Source: JAXGZG01 sp040771825
GTDB lineage: Bacteria > Bacillota > Sulfobacillia > Fermentithermobacillales > Fermentithermobacillaceae
DNA length: 64,000 nucleotides
NCBI GenBank assembly: GCA_040771825.1
Contig: JAXGZG010000003.1
Coordinates: 124,001 to 188,000 of the forward strand
Reading direction: 5' to 3'
Part shown: positions 26,377 to 35,149 of the stretch, piece by piece
How positions within the stretch are numbered: the first letter of the stretch is position 1
How the letters are laid out: each line of letters begins with the position of its first letter
The notes under the pieces: model-generated
Told to the model about the DNA's origin: nothing
Database searches by the model: none
What the model saw: only the letters and a program-made list of their open reading frames with translations
Translations under genes and position numbers: made by a program

Positions 26377-27159
26377 ATGAAACAGATAGACATCAACGCC
26401 GACACAGGTGAGGGCTTTGGAAGGTGGACCATAGTTGACGACAATGAGCTTCTCTCCTACGTCTCTTCTGCCAACATTGCCTGCGGAATGCACGCTGGAG
26501 ACCCGGTAGTGATGGATGCCACTGCTCGGGCGTGCGCGGAAAAAGGAGTGGCCATTGGGGCGCATCCCGGTTTTCCCGACCTCCAAGGTTTTGGCAGGCG
26601 CAATATGGCAATGACGCCAAAGGAAATCGAGGCTTTCACCGCCTATCAGATAGGCGCTTTGAAAGTCTTGGCCGATTCTCTTGGCCAGAGACTCACCCAC
26701 GTGAAGCCTCACGGCGCCCTGTACAACATGGCCGCTTTGGACATGGAGATAGCCCTTGCGGTGGCTAGTGGCGTTGCCCGAGCCTGTTCTCCAGGCCAGG
26801 ATTTGATACTTGTGGGGCTTGCTGGGTCTTTCAGTCTGGACGCCGCAGACAAGGTGGGCCTTCCAAGAGCCCGGGAGGGTTTCTGCGACAGGGCGTATCA
26901 CACAGACGGGAGTCTTTTGAGCCGCAGAAAGCCGGGCTCGGTCCTCCACGACCCCGAAACCATTGCCGCTCGAGCCTTGGCTATGGTGCAAACCGAGAGA
27001 ATCATGTCGGTAGAGGGGACCCCCGTGGACCTTCAGGTCGATACAATCTGCATACACAGCGATACCCCCGGCTCAATCGAGATAGCCAAGGCAGTGCGCC
27101 AAGCCCTAGATCGTGCCGGAATTGCCGTAGGGCCGCTTAGCGTCATTACTGGAGGTTAG
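26377..27159 (+). CDS. pxpA: 5-oxoprolinase subunit A (LamB/YcsF family)
   Basis: The protein has 260 residues from an ATG 7 nt after GGGAGGTG. It opens with DINADTGEGFGRW and carries ACGMHAGDP, AIGAHPGFPDLQGFGRR and THVKPHGALYN, all typical of the LamB/YcsF family with its conserved Asp, His and Arg residues. With PxpB and PxpC it forms the ATP-dependent 5-oxoprolinase that opens pyroglutamate to glutamate, removing a damage product of glutamine. The pxpB-pxpC fusion starts 4 nt after its stop, so the genes are co-expressed. Confidence 0.96.
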   Translation: MKQIDINADTGEGFGRWTIVDDNELLSYVSSANIACGMHAGDPVVMDATARACAEKGVAIGAHPGFPDLQGFGRRNMAMTPKEIEAFTAYQIGALKVLADSLGQRLTHVKPHGALYNMAALDMEIALAVASGVARACSPGQDLILVGLAGSFSLDAADKVGLPRAREGFCDRAYHTDGSLLSRRKPGSVLHDPETIAARALAMVQTERIMSVEGTPVDLQVDTICIHSDTPGSIEIAKAVRQALDRAGIAVGPLSVITGG

Positions 27160-27163
27160 ACCC

Positions 27164-28837
27164 ATGGAACCAACATATCACATGCTAGGGGATAGGGCGC
27201 TTCTGGTGACTTTCTCGGATTCTGTGTCAGAGGAGGCCAACGATCTGGTTCTCCGCCTCTCTTCCGGCGTGGAAAACTTGCAGATCCCAGGGGTCTGGGA
27301 AGCCCAGCCTACTTATTCGGCTCTATGCATCCATTTCAGCCCCGGCGTAGTCGGCCCTGCCTATTTGAAAAGCCTCGTCAAACACCTGCTGCGCCAATAC
27401 AAAGATGAGGTTCCCGGAAGTTTGGGGCCCTCCCGGGTGCCTCACAGGCTTGTTGAACTCCCAGTGGTTTACGGCGGAGACCATGGCCCTGACCTCCTGT
27501 GGGCGGCCCGGCATTTGGGCCTGGACCCTGACGAGATCGTCCGCCGCCACACTGCCCATTCTTACCGAGTCTATATGATGGGGTTCACTCCGGGCTTCCC
27601 GTACATGGGAGGCATGGACGAAAGTTTGGCTCTTCCAAGACTCCCCGACCCCCGAAAAGTCGTGCCCGCAGGCTCAGTAGGAATCGCAGGCGCCCAAACG
27701 GGCATCTACTCGTTAGCTGCTCCCGGAGGTTGGAGGCTCATAGGCAAGACTCCGATAGAGCTTTTCGATGCCAGCAAGGGAGAACCGTCGCTCCTCCAGG
27801 CCGGGGATGAAGTCAGTTTCGTTCCAATAGCCGAAGATGGAGCGTCCGAAGCCCGGGCAAGGATCACGTATGTGCGGCAGAGCGCCGCAAATGACCGCGA
27901 CGTTGCCGGCGGATGGCAGGACACTATCCAGATAGAAAGGCATACCCTGGGGGTGCCGGCCCTATCAGTAGAGAACCCGGGCTTTTTCACCTTAATCGTG
28001 GACAGCGGCAGGCACGGGTACAGGAAGCTGGGGGTGCCGGTTTCCGGAGCGGCAGACCTGCATTCTTACCGCCTGGCCAACTTAGCGGTAGGCAACAAAG
28101 ATGACCAGGCCGCTTTGGAGATGGCCCTCTTGGGCGGAAGGTTCCGGGCTCTACGCGACGTCACGGTAGCCATAGCCGGCGCCTCTACTGCCGTCACTTT
28201 AGACGACAATCAAGTTGAGTGCAGACAGCCCATTTTCGTGCCCCAAGGTTCGGTGCTGGGGATAGGTCCCATGTCCGGAGGCAGCAGAGCCTACCTGGCC
28301 GTGGCCGGGGGGCTAGACGTCCCAATGGTTCTGGGCTCGGCTTCTACCTACCTTCGAGGAGGATTCGGAGGATACCACGGACGGCAGCTGAAGCTAGGTG
28401 ACACGCTGAAAATCGGGCCATCCCCTGACTACGCCCATATCCGCCGAGACTGGGCAAGCACGAAGCAGGTCTTGATCCGGGAAGAGGGAACACCAGAAGA
28501 TGATGCCGAGGTTCTTCTGAGAGTGGTTCCAGGACCAGAAGCCACAGAAGAGGGTATTAGAATTCTTTGCACATCTACCTACTTGGTGCGAGCGGAGTCA
28601 GACCGCATGGGACTCCGGCTTGACGGTCCGAAGCCTTTTGATGGTCCTGGAGACATTCTGTCATCGGCCGTAGTGCCCGGAACCATTCAAGTGCCGTCTG
28701 ACGGCAGGCCCATCCTGCTTCTCATAGACGCTCAGACCACCGGCGGCTACCGTCGTCTAGGCACCGTGTTGTCGTGCGACCTTTCATTGGCAGGGCAACT
28801 TAGGCCCGGAGCCAAAGTCAGATTCCGGGCGGTCTAG
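27164..28837 (+). CDS. pxpB-pxpC: Fused 5-oxoprolinase subunits B and C
   Basis: The protein has 557 residues. Residues 1 to about 235 are PxpB/KipI-like (LGDRALLVTFSD near the start, MGFTPGFPYMGGM and PAGSVGIAGAQTGIYSLAAP). From about 255 the PxpC/KipA-like domain begins (SVENPGFFTLIVDSGRHGY, VPVSGAADLHSYRLAN, LAVAGGLDVP, STYLRGGFGG). In most bacteria these are separate genes; here a single reading frame joins them through a short polar linker, as in some urea-amidolyase-related proteins. The 3' end overlaps the convergent ABC ATPase gene by 54 nt. Confidence 0.94.
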   Translation: MEPTYHMLGDRALLVTFSDSVSEEANDLVLRLSSGVENLQIPGVWEAQPTYSALCIHFSPGVVGPAYLKSLVKHLLRQYKDEVPGSLGPSRVPHRLVELPVVYGGDHGPDLLWAARHLGLDPDEIVRRHTAHSYRVYMMGFTPGFPYMGGMDESLALPRLPDPRKVVPAGSVGIAGAQTGIYSLAAPGGWRLIGKTPIELFDASKGEPSLLQAGDEVSFVPIAEDGASEARARITYVRQSAANDRDVAGGWQDTIQIERHTLGVPALSVENPGFFTLIVDSGRHGYRKLGVPVSGAADLHSYRLANLAVGNKDDQAALEMALLGGRFRALRDVTVAIAGASTAVTLDDNQVECRQPIFVPQGSVLGIGPMSGGSRAYLAVAGGLDVPMVLGSASTYLRGGFGGYHGRQLKLGDTLKIGPSPDYAHIRRDWASTKQVLIREEGTPEDDAEVLLRVVPGPEATEEGIRILCTSTYLVRAESDRMGLRLDGPKPFDGPGDILSSAVVPGTIQVPSDGRPILLLIDAQTTGGYRRLGTVLSCDLSLAGQLRPGAKVRFRAV

Positions 28838-29707
28838 AGGACGGAGAGGCACTACCACCGGACAACCCAAAAGGGGATTCCTGATTATCTCGACGCTAAG
28901 GCCGTAAACATCCTGGACCATGGCTTGTGTGACTCCGTTAGGCTCCTGGGCAAACGCGATCTTCCCGTCCTTTAGGAACAGCACGCGGGATGCGTAGCGA
29001 AGCGCCAGGTTCAGATCGTGCAACACGGCCAAAACGGTTTTTCCTCTGTCTGCTAGGCTTCTTACCTTGTCCATGACCCGGAGTTCGTAGGCCATGTCAA
29101 GGTGAGCCGTAGGTTCGTCCAAGAGGAAAACGTGTGGGTTTTGACATATGGCCCTGGCCAAGTACACCCTCTGCCTTTCACCTGACGATAGGTGTGTTAT
29201 GGGCCGATCCCCAAGGTGCATTACGTCGGCTTCTTCCATGGCTCGGCAGGCGGCCTCAAGATCCTCGGACTCACCGATTCCACCCGAAGCATATCGGCCC
29301 ATCCTCACCACTTCCAAAACGGTAAACTCGAAAGATGGTTCAGGCTCGTCTCCGTAGTAAGTGATCAGCCGGCTTCTTTGACGGGCCGGCATGTCATGCA
29401 CCTGGCCACCGGCCACCAAGACTTTGCCCCGCTCGGGGCGGAGATACCCTGATATGGCCTTTAGGAGAGTGCTCTTCCCGGATCCGTTGGGCCCCACCAC
29501 GGCGGCAAGGGCGCCCCAAGGAATCTCCAGTTCCACCCCATCTAACACTCTCTTCTCCTGACCTTTGGACCGGTAAGAGAACTCAAGACCCAATACTTCC
29601 ACGGCAGGACGCCCGGCTTCCTTCGCCGCTTCTTCTCCGCAGCGCACCTGCGGGTCTCTTCTGATGGGCCTATCCTCCTGGCCCCGGACGCTGGGATTGG
29701 GCTTCAC
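28784..29707 (-). CDS. btuD: FecE/BtuD-type ABC transporter ATP-binding protein
   Basis: The protein has 307 residues from the GTG at 29707, which overlaps the permease stop (GTGA) and lies 6 nt after AGGAGGGG; the longer open frame upstream is antisense-like. Walker A GPNGSGKST, signature LSSGERQRVYLARAI and Walker B VFLLDEPTAHLD are present. It energises the metal-chelate importer encoded upstream. The cobalamin riboswitch leading the operon points to vitamin B12 or a corrinoid as the cargo. The first ~40 residues are a charged, poorly conserved extension. Confidence 0.9.
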   Translation of the reverse strand: MKPNPSVRGQEDRPIRRDPQVRCGEEAAKEAGRPAVEVLGLEFSYRSKGQEKRVLDGVELEIPWGALAAVVGPNGSGKSTLLKAISGYLRPERGKVLVAGGQVHDMPARQRSRLITYYGDEPEPSFEFTVLEVVRMGRYASGGIGESEDLEAACRAMEEADVMHLGDRPITHLSSGERQRVYLARAICQNPHVFLLDEPTAHLDMAYELRVMDKVRSLADRGKTVLAVLHDLNLALRYASRVLFLKDGKIAFAQEPNGVTQAMVQDVYGLSVEIIRNPLLGCPVVVPLRPLDRPESDFGSGPKLPCQ

Positions 29708-30738
29708 CTGCCACCCCTCCTGGTTCTGTAGAGAAGGTACAAGAAGAAAGGAGCGCCTGCTAAGGCAGTAATGACGCCCACGGGGATTTCCATGGGCGGT
29801 GACAGGGTCCTGGCCAGAAGGTCTGCTAGAATCAGCGCATTCCCTCCTAGAAGGGCAGAAAGCGGAAGGAGCCACCTGTGGTCAGGCCCGGCGACTAGCC
29901 TCACGGCGTGGGGCACCATCAGCCCCACGAAGCCTATGGGCCCGGTGAAGGCCACGCTACCGGCCGTAATGAGAGAGGCCGTCCACAATAGCGTGCGCTT
30001 GGCCCTTTCTACGGAGACGCCTAGATGAAACGCGGGTTCTTCGCCTAAAGACAGGGCGTTTAGGGCACCCCAGTTCAGCCACAGCAACAGGACTCCGGGA
30101 ATGGTATAGGGCACTGCGACACCCACCGATCTCCAAGTTGCTCGAGACAAAGCGCCCATGGTCCAGAACACGATCTCGTCGATCCTGTCCCTGGAAACTA
30201 CCATGATCAAGGCGATTATGGACGAAATGAGGCTAGACACTGCGATGCCCGACAGAAGAAGCGTCCAAGTGTCGGTGCGGCCTCTATGGGTTGAAAGGGC
30301 GTAGACTAGGCCAGTAGTGATAAGGGCACCCACGAACGCCACAATGGGAAGCGCCCATAGGCCAAGTGATCTTCCTAGGCCCATGGCTATTCCCAAGACA
30401 GCCCCTAAGGATGCGCCGGAGGAGACTCCAAGAACATAAGGGTCGGCCATGGGGTTTCGAAAGAGTCCCTGCATTACGGCACCGGCAAGAGACAAGGATA
30501 CTCCCTCTACAAAAGCCAGGAGCACTCTGGGAAAGCGGAGGGTCCAGACGATTGCGTGCCACGTATCCTCAGGCTCTCCCAATTCCGCCGGGTGCGGCCC
30601 CATGAGAAGTGACGAGAAAACGCCTTTTGCGGGCAAGGGCACCGAACCCAAGGAAAGCCCCAGGGTAATAGCGACAACAAGAAGGAGAAGGAGTGATGCC
30701 AGAAAAACGGGTCTTCTGGCTCTTACCGATTTCGGCAC
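29704..30738 (-). CDS. btuC: FecCD/BtuC-type ABC transporter permease
   Basis: The protein has 344 residues with roughly ten membrane helices. Family blocks present are LRFPRVLLAFVEGVSLSLAG near the N-terminus, GLFRNPMADPYVLGVSSGA, and GFVGLMVPHAVRLVAGPDHR. It forms the dimeric channel of the corrinoid importer. The ATPase gene overlaps its stop codon by 4 nt, and the binding-protein gene lies 45 nt upstream. BtuC is chosen over siderophore permeases because of the riboswitch. Confidence 0.92.
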   Translation of the reverse strand: MPKSVRARRPVFLASLLLLLVVAITLGLSLGSVPLPAKGVFSSLLMGPHPAELGEPEDTWHAIVWTLRFPRVLLAFVEGVSLSLAGAVMQGLFRNPMADPYVLGVSSGASLGAVLGIAMGLGRSLGLWALPIVAFVGALITTGLVYALSTHRGRTDTWTLLLSGIAVSSLISSIIALIMVVSRDRIDEIVFWTMGALSRATWRSVGVAVPYTIPGVLLLWLNWGALNALSLGEEPAFHLGVSVERAKRTLLWTASLITAGSVAFTGPIGFVGLMVPHAVRLVAGPDHRWLLPLSALLGGNALILADLLARTLSPPMEIPVGVITALAGAPFFLYLLYRTRRGGR

Positions 30739-30783
30739 CTTTCCCCTCCTTCCATTTCACCTATACCTGGACGATCATGCAGA

Positions 30784-31689
30784 TTACTCTCCGGGATGAA
30801 GCCAGGAAGCCACTTCCTTTATCCCCTCGACCACAGCCGGACTCGGCCTAGATATGGCGTCCGGGTCCACAAAGTAGACTTTGCCTTGGCTTACAGCCTT
30901 CAGATTGTTCCAACCTGGCCTGGCCAAGAGCGGAGCGGCAACATCCTCGGGAATGGCTATCAGTATGACGTCGGGATTTCTATGGAGAAGGTCTTCCATG
31001 CTTATCTGGAGGTACTGCAAGGCCGCATCGCTGACCACGTTCTCCCCGCCGGCCAGGCTTACTACCTCATTGATGAAGGACCCGGGTCCCACAGTCCAAA
31101 GGTCCTGATCGATGGCCACAAAGACCGACGGCTTGTCTGAAGAATCCGCCGGCACCTTAGCCACTACGCTTTCGAGCTCTCCCCGCAAGCCCTCAACCAG
31201 GGCCTTTCCCTGCTTCTCTAGGTTAAGCACCTTTGACAGAGACTCAATATCCAAGAACACTTCCTCGACCGTAGACGGCCCCGACGCGTAGGCAGGAATC
31301 AGAAGCCTTTTCATATCCTTCTGGTTCTGGGACTCGAAGTCCCGAGAACCCGCGATGAGCACCAGGTCGGGCTTAAGAGAGACTAGCTTTTCCATGTTGA
31401 GGTTGAAGGCGTCCCCAACTTTCTCGATCTTCTGGGCGTCTGCGGGACGGTTACAGTAGTCTGTGACGCCTACCAGCCTATCACCGGCTCCTAGGGCAAA
31501 CACGGTTTCTGTAAGGGCCGGCGACAGCGATACTATCCTCTTGGGAGTGCCTTTCACAACGATATCGTTGCCCAGGCTGTCCTTGAAGGTCCTTTCTTTG
31601 GCCCGGCACGCCGGTACCAGGAGGATCGAGATCACGAGAATCAGGAAGACCGAGACAACTTTACGGAGCCTTGCGGCGTTGGTCTGCAT
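30784..31689 (-). CDS. btuF: Cobalamin-type ABC transporter substrate-binding lipoprotein
   Basis: The protein has 301 residues from the ATG at 31689, which follows GGAGGTAA closely. The signal peptide ends at a lipobox with Cys28 (LLVPAC), so it is tethered outside the membrane. The periplasmic-binding-protein-2 fold typical of BtuF/FhuD is shown by KRIVSLSPALTETVFALGAG and EKLVSLKPDLVLIAG in the first lobe and a C-terminal RPGWNNLKAVSQGKVYFVD. It delivers corrinoids to the BtuCD-like channel encoded downstream. Its expression is expected to fall when cobalamin is abundant, through the leader riboswitch. Confidence 0.92.
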   Translation of the reverse strand: MQTNAARLRKVVSVFLILVISILLVPACRAKERTFKDSLGNDIVVKGTPKRIVSLSPALTETVFALGAGDRLVGVTDYCNRPADAQKIEKVGDAFNLNMEKLVSLKPDLVLIAGSRDFESQNQKDMKRLLIPAYASGPSTVEEVFLDIESLSKVLNLEKQGKALVEGLRGELESVVAKVPADSSDKPSVFVAIDQDLWTVGPGSFINEVVSLAGGENVVSDAALQYLQISMEDLLHRNPDVILIAIPEDVAAPLLARPGWNNLKAVSQGKVYFVDPDAISRPSPAVVEGIKEVASWLHPGE

Positions 31690-31721
31690 TATGTTACCTC
31701 CATTCAAGTTTGGCTGACCAC

Positions 31722-31744
31722 AAAAAAAACCGGCGTCTAGCCGG
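31722..31744 (-). terminator. Riboswitch-linked intrinsic terminator before btuF
   Basis: On the minus strand CCGGC-TAGAC-GCCGG forms a short stem followed by eight uridines. It lies about 60 nt downstream of the cobalamin aptamer and just ahead of the btuF SD, the place expected for ligand-dependent transcription termination. Confidence 0.8.
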
Positions 31745-31803
31745 GGGTCTTCCCAAGAAACACCACACGTCCCCCCCTTTCGCTCGAAGGCTAGGTTACG
31801 GAC

Positions 31804-31970
31804 GTTCAGGCAGGTCTCCTGGCTTCCGGATCATTGCGCTCACGCCTTCCCGAGAGTATCCCCCTCAGTGGCTCTTGCGAGCTGCTCCCCGATTACAGTG
31901 GCGGCTCCGCGCCGGACTCGCGATTTCTCGCTTCACCGGACTTCCCTATTCTCCCTGCGGGCACCTGAAC
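31804..31970 (-). promoter_or_regulatory. Cobalamin (AdoCbl-class) riboswitch aptamer
   Basis: On the minus strand the region begins GTTCAGGTGCC and ends GAGACCTGCCTGAAC; the outer GTTCAGG/CCTGAAC pairs form P1. Inside are the conserved AGGGAAGTCCGGTG segment, GCCGCCACTGTAATCGGGGA (the B12-box core) and GCCACTG...GGGAAGGCGTGAG, then CCGGAAGCCAGGAGACCTGCC. These are the hallmarks of the cobalamin riboswitch family. Together with the downstream terminator it should shut off the btuF-btuC-btuD importer when cobalamin is bound. Confidence 0.93.
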
Positions 31971-32024
31971 GTTTCGCTATTTAGTTGGGAATACTCACCT
32001 CAGCACCATAGTGGAGGATGCCAG

Positions 32025-32282
32025 ATGAGATACGAGCGCGACAAAGATCTCGCATGGGTTATTACTTTTACGTCGTTTCTAGTTTTCCTTCTGTCAGCCA
32101 TAGCATGTTCATTCTTTGACACCGTTCCCCAAAAAGTACCCGCCCCGGTGGCCCTGGCTAAGGCCAGCCTGAACACGGCGTTCCTGGATGTGCTCGCGGG
32201 ATTCACCCGCATAGTCTCTATAGGTGCGATAGTCGTGGGAATCTACGGCATCATCTTCTGGCCCCACGGCAGGAACGCCTAG
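32025..32282 (+). CDS. Small membrane protein, unknown
   Basis: The protein has 85 residues from an ATG 7 nt after GTGGAGG. Two membrane helices are visible (WVITFTSFLVFLLSAIACSFF and IVSIGAIVVGIYGIIFW) with a short loop between. I do not recognise the family. It is transcribed away from the cobalamin riboswitch and ends 7 nt from the convergent nicotinate phosphoribosyltransferase gene. The clear SD and strongly hydrophobic composition argue that it is real. A longer frame running back through the riboswitch is not credible. Confidence 0.6.
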   Translation: MRYERDKDLAWVITFTSFLVFLLSAIACSFFDTVPQKVPAPVALAKASLNTAFLDVLAGFTRIVSIGAIVVGIYGIIFWPHGRNA

Positions 32283-32288
32283 CTACAC

Positions 32289-33341
32289 CTACAATAACCT
32301 CTGGAGTCTCGGATTGTGAATCGGGCCGGGAATCCGCCCCCGTTTGGCTATGGGTTTCCCCTCTATGGCCTTTATGTCCATGGTCATGTCCACGGGCCGC
32401 GCCGACGTAATGTAGCTTCCTACACCGAAGGCATCTGCTCCAGCGCCGGCCAGTTTCTGAATCCTCTCAGGGGTGATACCCCCCGATACAAATATCTTAA
32501 CATGCTCAAATCCCGCCAAGTCCAGCCTAGCGCGGACTTCCCGCACCAACCCTTCGGTAACCCCCCCGCGCTCTCCAGGAGTATCCAACCGTACTCCCCC
32601 TAGATCCTTTCCCAAAGCTTCAGCTACCCGCATGGTCTCTTCAGCTTCGTCGTGGAAAGTATCAACCAGAATAGTCCTGGGAGCGTCCTTGGGCATGTAG
32701 GTATTGTAAGCGGTGGCGGCTTTGACAGTGTCACCCAAAATAATGACCAGCGCGTGGGGAATGGTGCCTACAGGCTCTTGTCCCGCTAGCTTGGCTCCCA
32801 AGATGCAGGATGCGCCTGATGCCCCGCCTACTATGGCAGCCCTCTCCATGGCCGGAGCCGCTGCTGGATGGATGTGCCTCGCTCCAAAACAGTAAATCGG
32901 TGCGCCGTTTGCTGCCTCTTTGCACGCATGAGCCGCCAATGCCCAAGCCGACGAACTGGCTAAGATCCCCAAAAGCGCGGTCTCGTAAAGCCCGAACAGA
33001 GAATAGGCTCCTGTGATCCTCACAAGTGTCTCTTTCTCCAGGAAGGACTCGCCTTCGGGGACCGCCCAGACCTCCAGTCCTCGGCCCTTCAGAAGCTCCA
33101 GGCATTCGGGAGTACCTGCCATGATACCGTTTCGGGTGGGGAATATCTCGGCGGTGACCACCGTATCGCTTTTACCCTCCCGTTGCAGAATCTCGAGGGT
33201 CCTTACGAAGTACACATCGGAGGTGGCGCCTGACCGTATTTCGTCATGGGTCGCCGAGAAAAACCGTTTGTCCCCTGGGTCGTATTGCTTGACGTCGTCG
33301 GAAGTGTTGAACTTGAACGTAATATCTCCGTTATCTGGCAT
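32289..33341 (-). CDS. Nicotinate phosphoribosyltransferase
   Basis: The protein has 350 residues from the ATG at 33341, behind GGGGAGGA. It belongs to the shorter nicotinate phosphoribosyltransferase clade related to quinolinate enzymes: FSATHDEIRSGATSDVYFVR near the N-terminus, ARHIHPAAAPAMERAAIVGG in the core and FVSGGITPERI near the phosphate-binding end. It joins nicotinate to PRPP for NAD salvage in the cytoplasm. The start overlaps the upstream pseudouridine synthase gene by 11 nt. The gene symbol is uncertain within the PncB/NadC group. Confidence 0.88.
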   Translation of the reverse strand: MPDNGDITFKFNTSDDVKQYDPGDKRFFSATHDEIRSGATSDVYFVRTLEILQREGKSDTVVTAEIFPTRNGIMAGTPECLELLKGRGLEVWAVPEGESFLEKETLVRITGAYSLFGLYETALLGILASSSAWALAAHACKEAANGAPIYCFGARHIHPAAAPAMERAAIVGGASGASCILGAKLAGQEPVGTIPHALVIILGDTVKAATAYNTYMPKDAPRTILVDTFHDEAEETMRVAEALGKDLGGVRLDTPGERGGVTEGLVREVRARLDLAGFEHVKIFVSGGITPERIQKLAGAGADAFGVGSYITSARPVDMTMDIKAIEGKPIAKRGRIPGPIHNPRLQRLL

Positions 33342-34095
33342 TGTCCTCCCCTTCCCGGCCTTTCCTTGCATCCACATAACGCGACCGGACTTCACTGTTA
33401 CTTAGGTATCTCCATCTGCCTTGGGGAAGCTGTCCCAAATGAAGAGGCCCCATCTTGGTCCTAGTCAACCTCAGCACACTGTAACCCACAGATTGGCAAA
33501 TGCGTTTTACCAGGTGCTTTTGGCCTTCGTGGACTCCTATCCGGATACTAACCGAGCCCGGAGTCCCGCCGGAACGGTCCTTGTCCTCCAGGAACTCTGC
33601 GTAGTCTACCTGCACTCTTCTGCCATCTATCAGTATACCTGAAAGCATGTCTTTGAGCTTCCTGCGGTCTTTGGGACCGGACACCATAACCACGTATTCC
33701 TTGATCACATGATGCTTGGGATGGGTGAGAAGATAGGCGAGATCACCGTCGTTTGTCAGAAGAAGAAGCCCGTCTGAGTCAAAATCCAGCCTCCCCACGG
33801 GAAACACCCGGGCGTCAACATCCCGAACCAACGCTACTACGGTCCGCCTAGCCAAGGGGTCGCTGCACGAAGACAAATACCCGGGCGGCTTGTTTAGGAG
33901 AACGTAGACTAACGTTTCGTTGCTTGCGATAGCACGCCCATTAACTCGCACCGTGTCCTTTTCAGGATCCATCTTTTGGCCCAAGATGGCCCTGCGCCCA
34001 TTGACCGTGACCCTTCCCTGGGCAATAAGGTCATCAACGTGGCGACGAGACGCGACCCCGGCTTGGGCAAGAAAACGGGAAACCCTGACTGACAC
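33331..34095 (-). CDS. Pseudouridine synthase, RsuA/RluB family
   Basis: The protein has 254 residues. An S4 RNA-binding domain (VSRFLAQAGVASRRHVDDLI) occupies the first ~60 residues. The catalytic domain has NKPPGYLSS and the active-site Asp motif FPVGRLDFDSDGLLLLTNDG, followed by KEYVV. The usual GRNRQVRRM segment is changed to HEGQKHLVKRI, a modest divergence. It isomerises a uridine in rRNA, most likely 23S (RluB-like), but RsuA specificity cannot be excluded. RidA lies just upstream with a 1-nt gap. Confidence 0.9.
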   Translation of the reverse strand: MSVRVSRFLAQAGVASRRHVDDLIAQGRVTVNGRRAILGQKMDPEKDTVRVNGRAIASNETLVYVLLNKPPGYLSSCSDPLARRTVVALVRDVDARVFPVGRLDFDSDGLLLLTNDGDLAYLLTHPKHHVIKEYVVMVSGPKDRRKLKDMLSGILIDGRRVQVDYAEFLEDKDRSGGTPGSVSIRIGVHEGQKHLVKRICQSVGYSVLRLTRTKMGPLHLGQLPQGRWRYLSNSEVRSRYVDARKGREGEDNAR

Positions 34096-34096
34096 C

Positions 34097-34552
34097 CTAC
34101 TGAACCAGGGCGATCAACTCTACTTCGCAGCATGCGTTGAGGGGCAGTTCAGCAACGCCTACCGCTGCCCTTGCGTGAAGCCCTGCATCACCGAACGCCT
34201 TGGCGAAGAGTTCGGAGGCTCCGTTTACGACTTTGGGCTGGTCATTGAAGCCTGCGGCTGAAGCAACGAAGCCGGTGACTTTGACTATCCTGACCTTATC
34301 CAGGTCTCCGACTACGCTCTTGAGTGCCGCTATGCAATTCACTCCACACTGCTTGGCCTCTTGGTAGGCTTCCTCGGCGGAAACATCGCTCCCAACCTTG
34401 CCGAATTTGGCAAGTTTGCCCTGTCTGAAAGGAAGCTGACCGGATATGTACACCCATTCTCCTGCCCTAACAGCAGGCACATAAGCCGCTACGGGCTTGG
34501 CCACTTCAGAAATCTCGATTCCTAGTTGCTTCAGGTTCTCTTCTACCTTCAC
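34097..34552 (-). CDS. ridA: RidA family enamine/imine deaminase
   Basis: The protein has 151 residues from a GTG 6 nt after AGGAGGG. It follows the longer YjgF/YER057c subgroup: YVPAVRAGEWVYISGQLPFR at the front and a C-terminal GDAGLHARAAVGVAELPLNA carrying the substrate-binding Arg. RidA proteins hydrolyse reactive 2-aminoacrylate and similar enamines made by PLP enzymes. The gene is first in a minus-strand run with the pseudouridine synthase and nicotinate phosphoribosyltransferase. Confidence 0.92.
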   Translation of the reverse strand: MKVEENLKQLGIEISEVAKPVAAYVPAVRAGEWVYISGQLPFRQGKLAKFGKVGSDVSAEEAYQEAKQCGVNCIAALKSVVGDLDKVRIVKVTGFVASAAGFNDQPKVVNGASELFAKAFGDAGLHARAAVGVAELPLNACCEVELIALVQ

Positions 34553-34710
34553 GGAATGTCCCTCCTAATCTAGATGTGTGACGCTGCACCATAAACGCAC
34601 GCAAGTCAATAATAACGCGCAAGTGGCCGCAACACAAACCGGATAGGACCATAGGTCAAATCCCTTCGAACGGCAGAGATTGTGTGACCTTACGCGACCC
34701 GGATCTGGGA

Positions 34711-34888
34711 TCCGAACCCACAGCGAGGATAGGATGTGGCGGACTACTCATCAGTGATGAGTGACCCCAGGAGCCGAACCGGCGGCGAGGATAGGATGTG
34801 GCGGACTACTCATCAGTGATGAGTGACCCCAGGAGCCGAACCCACGGCGAGGATAGGATGTGGCGGACTACTCATCAGTGATGAGTGG
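34711..34888. repeat. Three 62-bp tandem repeats, each with a 17-nt palindrome
   Basis: The segment GCGAGGATAGGATGTGGCGG recurs at 34723, 34785 and 34847, a 62-bp period. Each unit ends in ACTCATCAGTGATGAGT, a hairpin with 8-bp arms and one central base, followed in the first two units by GACCCCAGGAGCCGAAC. Differences between copies are only a few bases. The array lies between ridA and spmB, where no gene is found. Units are directly adjacent with no unique spacers, so this is not a CRISPR array. Confidence 0.9.
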
Positions 34889-35149
34889 ATATTTGCCCCG
34901 CTCCTTGGGGCTAGTCGCGTGGGTCTTCAGGGCTCCTCTGACTTGACGCTTGGCTGGGATCTCGGGTAGTAGTTGGACGTTACTGGGTACCGAAATGTAC
35001 TGCCGGGTCACGGCATGCCGATCCTTCCTGCCCACATACGCAATGGAGGAAGTGCTCAACGTCGACGCTTTGGCTGCATGCTCGATGTGGCGTCAGCCGT
35101 ATTCCAGGACCACGGAGCAACGTGCAACAGTCGATTCGATGGGAACCGT
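34889..35149. other. Intergenic stretch, no supported gene
   Basis: Between the tandem repeats and spmB I see no recognisable gene, RNA or terminator. A 63-codon minus-strand frame (34868-35059) runs into the last repeat copy, has no convincing SD and no family match. Confidence 0.6.

Noticed and set aside
31671..32024. Plus-strand extension of the small membrane protein frame through the riboswitch
   Set aside because: It is antisense to the conserved riboswitch and has no SD; the ATG at 32025 is well placed.
34711..34888. CRISPR array in the 62-bp tandem repeat
   Set aside because: Copies are immediately adjacent and almost identical over the full period, leaving no spacers.
34868..35059. 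63-codon minus-strand frame near the tandem repeat
   Set aside because: No convincing SD, no recognisable family, and its end is made of repeat sequence.
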